This document shows positions 43,778-53,156 of a stretch of 64,000 nt of DNA, piece after piece. Under the pieces are notes generated by a model, which worked only from the letters and a program-made list of their open reading frames with translations, ran no database searches and was not told the DNA's origin. This DNA is from Rhizobium terricola (GTDB lineage: Bacteria; Pseudomonadota; Alphaproteobacteria; Rhizobiales; Rhizobiaceae). Position numbers and translations under genes: made by a program. The stretch covers positions 798,551-862,550 of the forward strand of contig NZ_JABBGK010000001.1 of assembly GCF_012927355.1 (NCBI RefSeq), in the 5' to 3' direction. Within the stretch, counting starts at the first letter, position 1, and each line of letters starts with the position of its first letter.

Positions 43778-44667
43778 GGCTTGACGGCATCCGGATAAAG
43801 CTGGGCCGCAAGGTCGAGGGCGGCCCTGGCCGTGCGCGGGCCGAGCCCCAGCAGGTAGAGGCCGTCCATGGCGATGAAGGCCTTGGCCTTGCCGGCGGGG
43901 CTCGCCTGCAGAGCGGGCAGCGCGAAGGCCTGTTCGGCGGTCATGTGCATGGCACCGCCGTTCATCACGAGGACCACCTCGGGAGCGGCGGCGATGACGG
44001 CTTCGTCGCTCAGTGGCTTGTAGCCGGATACCGATGCGGCGGCGTTGACGCCGCCGGCCAGGCGGATGATGGCGTCGGCGGAGGTATCCGCACCCGCGGC
44101 CATGACGCGGCCATTGGCGAGCGAAAGGGCGAAAAGCACGCGCTTCTTCGGGACCGTGAGGGCCGCGATCCTGGCCTTTACGGCAGCGAGTTCCCCGTCG
44201 ACCGCGCGGGCGAGCGTTTCGGCTTCCTCCGCCTTACCGACGGCGGCACCCACAGCGCGAATCTTGTCAGGCACGGCTTCGGCCTGAGGTGGTGTCGGAA
44301 TCGTCACGAAGGGAACGCCGCTGGCTTTCAAGATAGCGAGCGCATCGGCGGGGCCGGCGCCTGCTTCGGCAATGATGAGGTCAGGTTTCTGCGACAGCAC
44401 ACCCTCGGCGGACAGTTGCCGGATATAGCCGACATTCGGCTTGTTTGCCGTTGCCGCCGGAAAGACGGAGGTGGTGTCGACGGCAGCGATGCGCGGGTCC
44501 TGGCCGAGCGCGTAGAGGACTTCGGTGACCGTGCCGCCGACGGAAACGATCCGTTTGGCATCCGTTGCCGGAGACTGGGCGAATGCTGCGCCGCCGGTCA
44601 GGGCGGCGATCAGCAGCGGGGCGGCAAAATGGCGGGCGGTTGTGCCCAGCGATCTCAGAAGATCCAT
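43774..44667 (-). CDS. hmuT: Haem ABC transporter periplasmic binding protein
   Basis: 297 residues with a signal peptide near the start (ARHFAAPLLIAALTGGAAFA). Two-lobed helical binding protein of the BtuF/FepB class with RIVSVGGTVTEVLYALGQDPRIAAVD and KPDLIIAEAGAGP; the haem-ligand Tyr is probably in the C-lobe (SVSGYKPLSDE). Start 44667 (MDLLRSLG) was chosen as the first Met before the signal peptide. First gene of the leftward hmuTUV operon. Confidence 0.92.
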   Translation of the reverse strand: MDLLRSLGTTARHFAAPLLIAALTGGAAFAQSPATDAKRIVSVGGTVTEVLYALGQDPRIAAVDTTSVFPAATANKPNVGYIRQLSAEGVLSQKPDLIIAEAGAGPADALAILKASGVPFVTIPTPPQAEAVPDKIRAVGAAVGKAEEAETLARAVDGELAAVKARIAALTVPKKRVLFALSLANGRVMAAGADTSADAIIRLAGGVNAAASVSGYKPLSDEAVIAAAPEVVLVMNGGAMHMTAEQAFALPALQASPAGKAKAFIAMDGLYLLGLGPRTARAALDLAAQLYPDAVKP

Positions 44668-44763
44668 GCGTCGATTATCCTGTTGTTCAAATTGAAGACG
44701 CCGGCGCGCGTGCAATTCGCGGCCGGCAGAATTCCGGATGTCCTGCCACCCGTCAGAGCGACA

Positions 44764-44793
44764 ATTAACTTGACTATAATGCACAAGTTTAAT
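44764..44793. promoter_or_regulatory. Inverted repeat between hmuT and the ABM monooxygenase gene
   Basis: ATTAACTTG (44764-44772) and CAAGTTTAAT (44784-44793), with an 11-base centre; arms are complementary apart from one extra base. It lies in the divergent promoter region, about 97 bases from hmuT and 108 from the monooxygenase gene. A likely iron-responsive operator, but not matched to a known RirA or Irr box. Confidence 0.5.
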
Positions 44794-44901
44794 TACGAAG
44801 GCAACACGTCGTGCCGTCCATCAAGGGGCTGTCGATGGGACGCAAGGGTGCCGGGACAGGTCGGTGGTCCGGTCCGCCAATCGAAAGAAGAGGAATTTCC
44901 G

Positions 44902-45243
44902 ATGTTTATTGCGATGAACCGATTTCGTGTCCTGCCGGGTCATGAAGAAGCCTTCGAGGCGATGTGGGCCAACCGCCAGGGCCGTCTCGCCGAGGTGCCG
45001 GGCTATGTGGAATTCCACATGCTGAAGGGCCCCAAGGCAGAAGATCACCAGCTCTACGCATCGCATGCGGTCTGGGAGACCAAGGAGCATTTCGAGGCCT
45101 GGACCAAGTCTGAACAGTTCCGCGCCGCCCATGCCCGCGCGGGCCAGTCGACGGTCAAGTATCTCTCGGGACCGCATTTCGAGGGCTTCGAGGTCATCAT
45201 CCACGAAGATCGCGACGGCAAGCGCGTCGACGAAGCAGCCTGA
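44902..45243 (+). CDS. ABM-domain haem-degrading monooxygenase
   Basis: 113 residues, antibiotic-biosynthesis-monooxygenase (dimeric alpha-beta barrel) fold: MFIAMNRFRVLPGHEEAFEAMW, then FHMLKGPKAEDHQLYASHAVWETKEHFEAW condensed over residues 40-70. The Asn7/His/Trp residues of IsdG-type haem oxygenases are present. Divergent from hmuTUV, so it most likely releases iron from imported haem (HmuQ-like). Start 44902 follows AAGAGGAA. A HutX-type gene follows 10 bases later. Confidence 0.85.
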   Translation: MFIAMNRFRVLPGHEEAFEAMWANRQGRLAEVPGYVEFHMLKGPKAEDHQLYASHAVWETKEHFEAWTKSEQFRAAHARAGQSTVKYLSGPHFEGFEVIIHEDRDGKRVDEAA

Positions 45244-45253
45244 GGAACGTGTG

Positions 45254-45781
45254 GTGACGGACACTCTTGTGGCAAACAGCAGCGAGCGGATCGAGCGGGC
45301 ACGCGCGGCGCTGGCCGAAAAGCCGGATGGCGTCGTCGAGGCGATCGCGGCCAAGGCGGATGTGACGCCGGCGGAGATCCTTTCGATCCTGCCGGAGGGG
45401 GCTGCGGTTGTCGTGCCGGCCGACCAGTTCCTGCCGATCTGGGACGACATGTCGTCCTGGGGCGACATTCTGATGATCGTCCACACGGAGGACATCGTGC
45501 TCGAGGTCGAAGGCGCGCTGCCGTCGGGTAGCGAAGGTCATGGATGGTTCAACATCCACGGCGACAGCCCAATCGGCGGTCACATACGAAAGGAACGCTG
45601 CACGCAGATCGCCTTCGTCGACCGGGGTTTTCACGGACGCCGGTCCTGTTCCGTCTGGTTCATGAACGCTGACGGCCGGGCGATGTTCAAGGTCTTCGTT
45701 CGGCGCGATGCCGAAAAGGCGCTTCTGTCCGACCAGCTGGCGCGCTTCGAGGCGCTGCGGTCGAAACTGGCCAACGCCTGA
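45254..45781 (+). CDS. hutX: HutX/HuvX-type haem utilisation protein
   Basis: 175 residues. Recognised by ALAEKPDGVVEAIAAKADVTPAEILSILPE in outline and by the core GHGWFNIHGDSPIGGHIRK and HGRRSCSVWFMNADGRAMFKVFV, the features of HutX intracellular haem carriers. Start GTG 45254 (VTDTLV), with GAGGA seven bases upstream; GTG 45251 is one codon earlier. It probably binds haem delivered by HmuTUV and hands it to the monooxygenase. The usual HmuS is absent from the window. Confidence 0.88.
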   Translation: MTDTLVANSSERIERARAALAEKPDGVVEAIAAKADVTPAEILSILPEGAAVVVPADQFLPIWDDMSSWGDILMIVHTEDIVLEVEGALPSGSEGHGWFNIHGDSPIGGHIRKERCTQIAFVDRGFHGRRSCSVWFMNADGRAMFKVFVRRDAEKALLSDQLARFEALRSKLANA

Positions 45782-45927
45782 GTTCGCCTTTGCCTTGAGA
45801 ATGGTTCGGCCGTGTCCCGCGGGATGCGGCCGATGTGTTTTGACCGGTCGGGTCGCTCCGCCGTTCTTTCTTTTGACCAGAACAGCCACTATTGTCCGCG
45901 CGATTTCAAACATTGCAGGGACAGATC

Positions 45928-48411
45928 TTGCTTCGCACCCGCCGATTCTTCGCCTCTATCGTCCTTTCGCTTCTGGCATTTTCGCCTGCCGTGACCGGGG
46001 GCGTGACGGCCTTCGCACAGGCCCAGGAAGTGGCGCCACCGCGCGATGAGGTGGTCGAAAAGGCCTCCCAGGATATCGCCGACGCGCAGAAGCGATTCGA
46101 GCAGCTCCAGAAGGGGGTAGAGGACCGGAAGTCCGACGATGCGGCGTTGATCGACATCAAGGTCAAGACCGACCAGTTGATCCGGGATCTCCTGAAGATT
46201 TCCGTCGACCTCAGGCCGCGCTTCAACGACGTGAAGACCCGGCTTTCGCAGCTCGGCGAGAAGCCCGCGGAAGGGCAGCCCGAGGAGGCGCCGGCAATTG
46301 CGGAGGAGCGGGCGCGCCTCAATGCGACGCGGCTCGAGATCAATACGCTGACGGGGCAGGCGGAAGACCTCTCGATCCGTGCCTCCGACCTGTCCGACGA
46401 TATCACCGGCCTCCGGCGGCAGCTGTTCACCGAACAACTGTTCGAACACACCGAGATTTCCGGCGACGTCATCGACGATGCGTTCGATTCGCTTTCCGCG
46501 GAGGTCGAGAAGTTCCAGCGCACGCTCGGCAGCTGGTTCTCCTTCATCTGGAAGTTCAAGCGCGTTCCGCTCGGCACGGCAGTGATGTTGTCGCTGGCGA
46601 TGGCGCTGGTCCTGCTTTACGCCGAATACCGGCTGTTCGGTTCGCTCATCCGGCGCGATCCGGCCAATCGCGATCCGGCCTATATGAGCCGCTTTTCCGT
46701 CGCCTTCTGGTCGACCATCCTGCCGGCGCTCGCCCTTGGCGCCTTCCTCATCACGAGTTTCTTCTTCCTCGACACGTTCAACGTGTTGCGCCCCGATATT
46801 GCGCCGATCGCCTCCGCCCTGTTCGGCTTTGCCGGTCTCGTCTTCTTCGTGTCGATGCTGGCGCGGGCCGTTCTGGCGCCGAAGGCGCCGAGCTGGCGGC
46901 TGGTGCGGCTGTCGAACAAGGGCGCGCGCGACCTCAACTTCGCCGTCATGACCATGGCGGTGGTGAACGGGCTTGATTATGTGCTCGGGGCGGTCAGCGA
47001 GACGCTGAGTTCGCCCGTCGTGCTCACGGTGATGAAGAGCTTCGTTTCCTCGGTGGTCGTCGGCCTGACGATCTTCGTCGTGTCCTTCCTTCATCCGGTC
47101 CTGAGTGCTGGCGGCGATCCGACGGAGCGCGGCAAGGCCTGGCCGAAGGCGTTTGCCATCCTGCTCCGGCTGACGGGTGTCGGGCTTATCCTGCTCAGCG
47201 CCATCGGCTATGTCGGCCTGGCGCGGTTCCTTGCGACGCAGATCATCCTGACCGGCGCCGTGGTCGCGACGATGTATATCGGCATCCTGTCCGGCAAGGC
47301 GATCTCTGCGCCCAACCGTTTCGGCGAGACGCTGGTCGGCAAGCTGCTGGAAAAGCGGTTCAACCTCACCCCGGTGGCGCTCGACCAGTCCGGCATGGCG
47401 GCGGGCCTCTTCATCTATGCCTTCGCGCTCGTCATCGGCATTCCGCTGATCCTGATTTCCTGGGGATTCCAGCCGCGCGATCTCGAGCTCTGGCTGATCA
47501 ACATCTTCACCGAGATCAATATCGGCAGCATCCGGATCTCGATTTTCGGCATCCTCGGCGGCATCCTGCTGTTCAGCCTGGGACTGGTGGTGACGCGCTG
47601 GTTCCAGAAGTGGCTGGACGGCAATGTCATGGCCCGCTCGCAGGTGGATGCCGGCGTGCGCAACTCGGTCAAGACCGGTATCGGCTATCTCGGAACGGGC
47701 ATCGCGGGCCTGATCGGCATCTCGGCGGCGGGGATCGACCTGTCCAGCCTTGCGCTGGTTGCCGGTGCCCTTTCGCTCGGCATCGGTTTCGGCCTGCAGA
47801 ACATCGTGTCGAACTTCGTCTCCGGCCTGATCCTACTCGCCGAGCGGCCCTTCAAGGTCGGCGACTGGGTGGCGACCGGCACGACCGAGGGCTTCGTGCG
47901 GCGGATTTCGGTTCGCGCGACCGAGATCGAGACCTTCCAGCGTCAGTCGATCATCGTGCCGAACTCCGAGCTCATCAATGCCCCGGTCGGCAACTGGACC
48001 CACCGCAACAAGCTCGGCCGCATCGAGGTTCCGGTCAGCGTGTCCTATGACAGCGACCCGCGCCGGGTGATGGAGCTCCTGATGGAGATCGCGCTTGCGC
48101 ATCCTGGCCTGCTACGCAATCCGGAGCCGGTGGTGATGTTCAACGGCTTCGGCGTGTCCTCCCTGGATTTCGAGCTTCGCGGCTTCATCGGCGACGTGTT
48201 GGGCGGCCTGCCCGTCAAGAACGACCTGCGCGTGACGATCCTCGAGCGGTTCCGTTCGGAAGGCATCCAGATGCCCTATCCGCACCAGGAGGTGCATCTC
48301 CACCTCGACGAAGATGCGCGACGGATCTTTGGGGGGAAGGACGCAGAGCGCGGGCGAACGCACAAGGCGGATTTGCGCGACGAGCCGGATGATGACAAGA
48401 TCCTGCCATGA
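45928..48411 (+). CDS. MscS-family mechanosensitive channel with DUF3772 domain
   Basis: 827 residues. Signal peptide (RRFFASIVLSLLAFSPAVTG), a periplasmic coiled-coil DUF3772 domain (about 40-200), around ten membrane helices, and a C-terminal MscS core beginning ALVAGALSLGIGFGLQNIVSNFVSG and ending in the cytosolic cage (VSVSYDSDPRRVMELLMEI). Gates open on membrane tension and release solutes. Start TTG 45928 follows AGGGA; two upstream TTGs (45892, 45913) are possible. 23-residue charged tail. Confidence 0.88.
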   Translation: MLRTRRFFASIVLSLLAFSPAVTGGVTAFAQAQEVAPPRDEVVEKASQDIADAQKRFEQLQKGVEDRKSDDAALIDIKVKTDQLIRDLLKISVDLRPRFNDVKTRLSQLGEKPAEGQPEEAPAIAEERARLNATRLEINTLTGQAEDLSIRASDLSDDITGLRRQLFTEQLFEHTEISGDVIDDAFDSLSAEVEKFQRTLGSWFSFIWKFKRVPLGTAVMLSLAMALVLLYAEYRLFGSLIRRDPANRDPAYMSRFSVAFWSTILPALALGAFLITSFFFLDTFNVLRPDIAPIASALFGFAGLVFFVSMLARAVLAPKAPSWRLVRLSNKGARDLNFAVMTMAVVNGLDYVLGAVSETLSSPVVLTVMKSFVSSVVVGLTIFVVSFLHPVLSAGGDPTERGKAWPKAFAILLRLTGVGLILLSAIGYVGLARFLATQIILTGAVVATMYIGILSGKAISAPNRFGETLVGKLLEKRFNLTPVALDQSGMAAGLFIYAFALVIGIPLILISWGFQPRDLELWLINIFTEINIGSIRISIFGILGGILLFSLGLVVTRWFQKWLDGNVMARSQVDAGVRNSVKTGIGYLGTGIAGLIGISAAGIDLSSLALVAGALSLGIGFGLQNIVSNFVSGLILLAERPFKVGDWVATGTTEGFVRRISVRATEIETFQRQSIIVPNSELINAPVGNWTHRNKLGRIEVPVSVSYDSDPRRVMELLMEIALAHPGLLRNPEPVVMFNGFGVSSLDFELRGFIGDVLGGLPVKNDLRVTILERFRSEGIQMPYPHQEVHLHLDEDARRIFGGKDAERGRTHKADLRDEPDDDKILP

Positions 48412-48535
48412 ACGACATGTTCAGCCCCGGTTCAGCAGGGGCATATTAGAAGAGGGGCATGCTTGAGCCGATCGACCGGAACAGGTCGACGGGGAGGGCG
48501 CAACAAGAGGACGGCGCAATCGGCGCCGCATTCAC

Positions 48536-48799
48536 ATGAAGAAGCTTCTGGCAGCGACAATCCTGGTTCTCGGTGCCGCGACCGGCGCCCTGGCAGCATC
48601 CGTTTCCAACGGCGGATCCTCGGCGGTCGTGCTGGTGGTGGTCGAAGACGGCAACCGCATGGAAGTGGCGCTCGACGCCGGCGCATCGGAGACGATATGC
48701 CCTTCGGGCTGCTTCGTGACGCTCCCCAACGGCGACCGCATCGGGCTCGAGGGTGGTGAAACCGTCGAGATCAAGGACGGCGTCGCGACGATCAAGTAA
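48536..48799 (+). CDS. Small secreted protein of unknown function
   Basis: 87 residues with a signal peptide (MKKLLAATILVLGAATGALA). The mature part SVSNGGSSAVVLVVVEDGNR is beta-rich with one Cys pair, in TICPSGCFVTL. No family was recognised. A good terminator follows at 48829. Function unknown. Confidence 0.7.
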   Translation: MKKLLAATILVLGAATGALAASVSNGGSSAVVLVVVEDGNRMEVALDAGASETICPSGCFVTLPNGDRIGLEGGETVEIKDGVATIK

Positions 48800-48828
48800 G
48801 CGGCAGTCTACCCTTCCTGCTTTTCGTG

Positions 48829-48865
48829 AAGCGCTCGGTTTGGCCGGGCGCTTTTGCTTTTTTGC
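48829..48865 (+). terminator. Terminator after the 48536 gene
   Basis: AAGCGCTCGG (48829-48838) pairs with CCGGGCGCTT (48844-48853) with one G-T pair, followed by T-rich sequence through 48864. Confidence 0.85.
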
Positions 48866-49076
48866 CGTGCGGCAAAGGGCGGGTTCTGCTTGGTAGACAG
48901 ATTTTTCGCAGGTATCGCGCCACAGAAGAAGCATCTGTCAAAAAGGGGCAGATATGACTGCTCGGCCTTCAGTGGCGATTAACATCTGCATGCTTCGATC
49001 CGCCCGCTGCCAATTAACGGATCTGCAAGTCATCTTGATTAAAATGCTAATAGTTATCTCAGGTTAAGGGCGTGTC

Positions 49077-49898
49077 ATGGCATTTTTAGGCGTTTCCGGG
49101 ATGCAGTATTCCGGGGAAACATTTCCCGATGTTCGTATTATTGTTGCAGAGGATTCGAACGTCTTCACATCGATGATCAGTACCCGCATGAAGGAGCTGT
49201 TCAAGATCGATGTCGAAATCTGCCGGACCTTCGAAGACTTGCAGGCGGCAAACGAACTTTCCGACGAGCCGGTGACGCTGGCAATCTCCAATATCAACCT
49301 CCCGGGCGCCGAAAACGGCGAGGCGTTGGAATACCTGGTCGACCTGAACATCCCGACCGTCGTCTTCACCGGGACCTTCCAGGACGAGACCCGTGAAAAG
49401 CTGCTCGCCAAGGACATCGTCGACTACATCCTGAAGGACAACATCTTCGCCGTGGAGATGCTCGCGGAATCGGTTTACCGGTTCCTCACCAATCATCAGC
49501 ACCACGTGCTTATCGTTGACGATAGCCCGACGGCGCGCGCTCTGCTGTCCAGTCGTCTCAAGCGCTACAATTTCCGGGTCAGCACGGCCGACAGCGGCGC
49601 CAAGGCTCTGGAGATCCTCAAGGCGAATGCGGACATCGGCCTGGTGGTCACGGACTACAACATGCCCGACATCGACGGCTTCGAACTGACGCGACGCATC
49701 CGCGGCGCGCGCGGTTCCCACGAGCTGCGCATCATCGGGGTCTCGTCGTCGACGAACCGTCTGCTGTCGGCGCGGTTCCTCAAGGTCGGCGGCAACGACT
49801 TCATGCTGCGTCCGTTCATCGACGAGGAATTCTACTGCCGTGTGAACCAGAACCTGGACACCCTCGTGCAGATCAAGGCGGCGAAGCCGCGAAAGTAG
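49077..49898 (+). CDS. Double-receiver response regulator, first receiver degenerate
   Basis: 273 residues with two REC domains (about 19-135 and 143-262). In REC1 the acid pair Glu25-Asp26 is kept but the phospho-acceptor Asp is Asn72 (ISNINLP); Lys120 is kept. REC2 has Asp148-Asp149, acceptor Asp193 (TDYNMP), but the usual Lys is Arg (LRPF). No output domain follows. It is collinear with the next gene, position by position, through REC2. A terminator separates the two. Confidence 0.88.
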   Translation: MAFLGVSGMQYSGETFPDVRIIVAEDSNVFTSMISTRMKELFKIDVEICRTFEDLQAANELSDEPVTLAISNINLPGAENGEALEYLVDLNIPTVVFTGTFQDETREKLLAKDIVDYILKDNIFAVEMLAESVYRFLTNHQHHVLIVDDSPTARALLSSRLKRYNFRVSTADSGAKALEILKANADIGLVVTDYNMPDIDGFELTRRIRGARGSHELRIIGVSSSTNRLLSARFLKVGGNDFMLRPFIDEEFYCRVNQNLDTLVQIKAAKPRK

Positions 49899-49928
49899 CC
49901 GGCGGCATCCGACGAATACACGCAATGC

Positions 49929-49959
49929 CGACCGGGAGCCTGCTTCCGGTCGCTTTTTT
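49929..49959 (+). terminator. Terminator between the two receiver genes
   Basis: Ten-pair stem, 49929-49938 with 49943-49952 (one G-T), loop of four, then seven T. The two paralogues are therefore separate transcription units, unless read-through occurs. Confidence 0.88.
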
Positions 49960-50006
49960 TCGCCCAGACTTTTTCAAATTCTCTTTAACATCCGAAGGCA
50001 ATTGCC

Positions 50007-51344
50007 ATGTCAGTGCTGAGTGAACCGCAACCGATGGAAAACCCGTCGTCTCGCAAGCGGGCGCATGTGCTGGTGATCGAAGATTCCCGAACGTTCTCAT
50101 CGCTGCTCTGCCACCGCTTCGAAAAGGAACATGGGCTTCGTGCGACCCACTGCGCGTCGACCAGGGCGTTCCGCGAGGCCGTGGCGCGTGCCGATCAGCC
50201 CTTCGATATCGCGGTCGTCGACCTGAACCTGCCGGACTCGCCCGATGGCCAGGTGCTCGACGAGGTGGCTGCCCTGGGAATCCCGGCCGTGGTCTTCACC
50301 GCCGACTTCAATCGCCGGATGCGTGAACGCGTCGTCGAAAGGGGCGTCGCGGACTATGTGATCAAGAATAACGAGCGTGCCGTCGACATGGTGGTCCAGA
50401 CCGTCGACCGGATCCTCGCCAATCGTCATGTGCGGGTTCTCCTCGTCGACGACGTGACCTCGGCGCGCAAGATGCTGGTCGACATGCTGCAGGTGCAGCA
50501 GTTCCAGGTCTTCGAGGCGACGACCGGCAGCGAGGCGCTCGACATGCTGGTGAAACACCCGGGGATCGATCTGGTGATCACTGACTACCACATGCCCGAC
50601 ATGGACGGCTACGAACTCACGCGGCGCATACGTCGCGAGCACACGTCGGACAAGCTGCGCATCATCGGCATTTCGTCTTCGGCCGACCGGCTGTTGTCTG
50701 CGAGCTTCCTCAAGGCGGGGGCGAACGACTTCGTCTATCGACCCTTCGTGGTCGAGGAACTGCAATGCCGCATCGGCCACAACATCGAGACGCTGACGCA
50801 GCTCCGGCAGCTGCGCCTTGCGGCCTTCAGCGACTATCTGACGGGCCTGCGCAATCGTCGCCACTTCTTCGACGAAGGGCCGGCGCGGGTGGCGAGCTGC
50901 CTTGAGCATGGCGAGGCCTGCAGCATGGCGATGCTCGACATCGACCATTTCAAGAAGCTCAACGATACCTATGGCCACGAGATCGGCGACCGCGTGCTCA
51001 AGGCGGTGGCGACCCGGCTCTCGCATATGATCGAGGACACCGATCACCTGCTTGCCCGCCTGGGCGGCGAGGAGTTCGGGATCCTGCTGGCGGGGCTGGA
51101 CAGCGAGGCGGCGAGCCGGTTTTGCGAGCAGGTCCGCCAGAGCATTGCAGAGCTGCATGTGGCCCTCGACGACACCGATCTCACGGTCACCGCGTCGATC
51201 GGCGTGGCCGAGGTCGGCGGGATCGAGAATTTCAGCAACTACCTGAACGCCGCCGACCAGTTCCTCTATCTGGCCAAGCGCTATGGCCGCAACCGGGTCT
51301 ATTCCGACAACACGCTTCTGACGCTCGCGGCGGCCGCCAGCTGA
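50007..51344 (+). CDS. PleD-like response regulator diguanylate cyclase
   Basis: 445 residues: REC1 (20-137; Glu25, Asp26, acceptor Asp72), REC2 (144-262; Asp148, Asp149, acceptor Asp193, but Arg in YRPF in place of Lys) and a GGDEF domain (from about 283; DYLTGLRNRRHFFDEG). The active-site motif is GGEEF (353-357). The inhibitory RxxD motif before it is not present. The order matches PleD, which makes c-di-GMP when phosphorylated. It is the paralogue of the 49077 gene with an added output domain. Confidence 0.92.
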   Translation: MSVLSEPQPMENPSSRKRAHVLVIEDSRTFSSLLCHRFEKEHGLRATHCASTRAFREAVARADQPFDIAVVDLNLPDSPDGQVLDEVAALGIPAVVFTADFNRRMRERVVERGVADYVIKNNERAVDMVVQTVDRILANRHVRVLLVDDVTSARKMLVDMLQVQQFQVFEATTGSEALDMLVKHPGIDLVITDYHMPDMDGYELTRRIRREHTSDKLRIIGISSSADRLLSASFLKAGANDFVYRPFVVEELQCRIGHNIETLTQLRQLRLAAFSDYLTGLRNRRHFFDEGPARVASCLEHGEACSMAMLDIDHFKKLNDTYGHEIGDRVLKAVATRLSHMIEDTDHLLARLGGEEFGILLAGLDSEAASRFCEQVRQSIAELHVALDDTDLTVTASIGVAEVGGIENFSNYLNAADQFLYLAKRYGRNRVYSDNTLLTLAAAAS

Positions 51345-51459
51345 CGACGCACGTCGGCCCGTCGTTGCGGCCATGATCTTGTGAGGCTTGCGGCTGGCAA
51401 ATGGCTGGCCGCTTCCTATATTGGCTTGGCAACCTCCTTCCATCCGGAGTTTCCCGGCC

Positions 51460-52386
51460 ATGGCCCCCATCATTTCCGTACGCGGCCTTTCGAAGACCTA
51501 TGCAAACGGCTTCAAGGCGCTCGACAACGTTTCCCTCGACATCGAAGAGGGTGAGATCATCGCGCTGCTCGGGCCGAACGGCGCCGGCAAGACGACGCTG
51601 ATCTCGATCATTTGCGGCATCGCCAATCCGAGCGAGGGGACTGTGACCGTGGATGGTCACGACGTCGTCCGCGATTTCCGCAAGACCCGCGGGATGATCG
51701 GTCTGGTCCCCCAGGAACTGACGACCGACATGTTCGAGACGGTCGTCAACACGGTCAGCTTTTCGCGTGGCCTGAACGGCAAGAAGCCGGCGCCCGGCTA
51801 TATCGAAAGCGTGCTGAGAGAACTGACGCTGTTCGACAAGCGCAACAATGCGCTGCGGGAGCTGTCGGGCGGCATGAAGCGGCGGGTGCTGATCGCCAAG
51901 GCGCTGTCGCACGAACCGCGGATCCTGTTCCTCGACGAGCCGACGGCGGGCGTCGACGTCGCGCTGCGCAAGGACATGTGGCAGCTCGTCGAGCGGCTGA
52001 GGGCAGGGGGCGTGACCGTCATCCTGACCACCCACTATATCGAGGAAGCGCAGGAGATCGCCGATCGCATCGGCATCATCGACCGGGGCAGGCTGATGCT
52101 CGTCGAGGAGAAGGATGCGCTGATGCGCAAGCTCGGCGGCAAGCAACTGATCATCGAGTTGCGGGAGCGGTTGCAGTCCGTGCCGGAATCTCTGGCTCCG
52201 TGGGCGCTGACGCTCAGCGAGAGCGGCGAGCAGCTGATCTATGACTATGACGAGGAGAGCAACCACGGCGGCATTCCGCGGCTCCTGGCGGCGATCGAGG
52301 CGGCAGGCATCGGCTTTGCCGACATATCGACGCGCCAGACCTCGCTTGAGGACATCTTCGTTTCACTGATCGGAGAAGGCAGATGA
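51460..52386 (+). CDS. ABC-2 type exporter ATP-binding protein
   Basis: 308 residues. Walker [10 protein letters not shown], signature LSGGMKRR and Walker [13 protein letters not shown]; switch His in TTHYIEEA. The type is of the DrrA/NodI-like exporters. It overlaps the permease gene by four bases (ATGA). Start 51460 (MAPIISVRG) is preferred; the frame extends upstream without support. Substrate unknown. Confidence 0.9.
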   Translation: MAPIISVRGLSKTYANGFKALDNVSLDIEEGEIIALLGPNGAGKTTLISIICGIANPSEGTVTVDGHDVVRDFRKTRGMIGLVPQELTTDMFETVVNTVSFSRGLNGKKPAPGYIESVLRELTLFDKRNNALRELSGGMKRRVLIAKALSHEPRILFLDEPTAGVDVALRKDMWQLVERLRAGGVTVILTTHYIEEAQEIADRIGIIDRGRLMLVEEKDALMRKLGGKQLIIELRERLQSVPESLAPWALTLSESGEQLIYDYDEESNHGGIPRLLAAIEAAGIGFADISTRQTSLEDIFVSLIGEGR

Positions 52387-53144
52387 ATTTCGAAGCGATC
52401 AAGGCGATCTACTACTACGAGATGGCGCGGACCCGCCGCACGCTGCTGCAGAGCGTCATCTCTCCGGTCATGTCGACCGCGCTCTATTTCATCGTCTTCG
52501 GGGCGGCCGTCGGGCCGCGCATGCAGGAGATTGAGGGCGTGAGCTACGGCGGCTTCATCACGCCCGGCCTGATCATGCTGACGCTCATCACCCAGTGCAT
52601 CTCGAACGGATCGAGCGGCATCTATTTCCCGAAATTCACCGGCACGATCTACGAGATCCTGTCGGCGCCGGTCGCGATGGCAGAAATCCTGATCGGCTAT
52701 GTCGGGGCGGCGGCGACCAAGGGCATGATGATCGGCCTGATCATCCTGGCGACGGCCGCCTTCTTCGTCGACCTGCGGATCGACCATCCGTTGATGATGT
52801 TCTTCTTCATGCTGCTGACCTCGATCACCTTCAGCATGGCAGGGTTCATCATCGGTATATGGGCGAAGAACTTCGAGCAGCTCAGCATGGTGCCGATGCT
52901 GGTCGTCCCGCCGCTCACCTTCCTCGGCGGGACCTTCTATTCGGTGAGCGTGCTGCCGCCGTTCTGGCAGACGGTCAGCCATTTCAATCCGGTTCTCTAT
53001 CTGGTTAGCGGCTTCCGCTGGAGCTTCTTCGAGGTGTCGGACGTGCATCCGCTGATCAGCCTCGGCATGATCGGGCTGTTCCTGGCGATCTGCCTCGGCT
53101 TTCTCACCTTCGTCTTCCGCACGGGTTACAAGCTGCGCCCTTGA
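52383..53144 (+). CDS. ABC-2 type exporter permease
   Basis: 253 residues with six membrane helices and the ABC-2 signature [21 protein letters not shown] and [20 protein letters not shown]. Pairs with the ATPase before it; resembles NodJ/YadH-like permeases. Substrate unknown. Confidence 0.9.
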   Translation: MNFEAIKAIYYYEMARTRRTLLQSVISPVMSTALYFIVFGAAVGPRMQEIEGVSYGGFITPGLIMLTLITQCISNGSSGIYFPKFTGTIYEILSAPVAMAEILIGYVGAAATKGMMIGLIILATAAFFVDLRIDHPLMMFFFMLLTSITFSMAGFIIGIWAKNFEQLSMVPMLVVPPLTFLGGTFYSVSVLPPFWQTVSHFNPVLYLVSGFRWSFFEVSDVHPLISLGMIGLFLAICLGFLTFVFRTGYKLRP

Positions 53145-53156
53145 GCGGGTTCGGTC

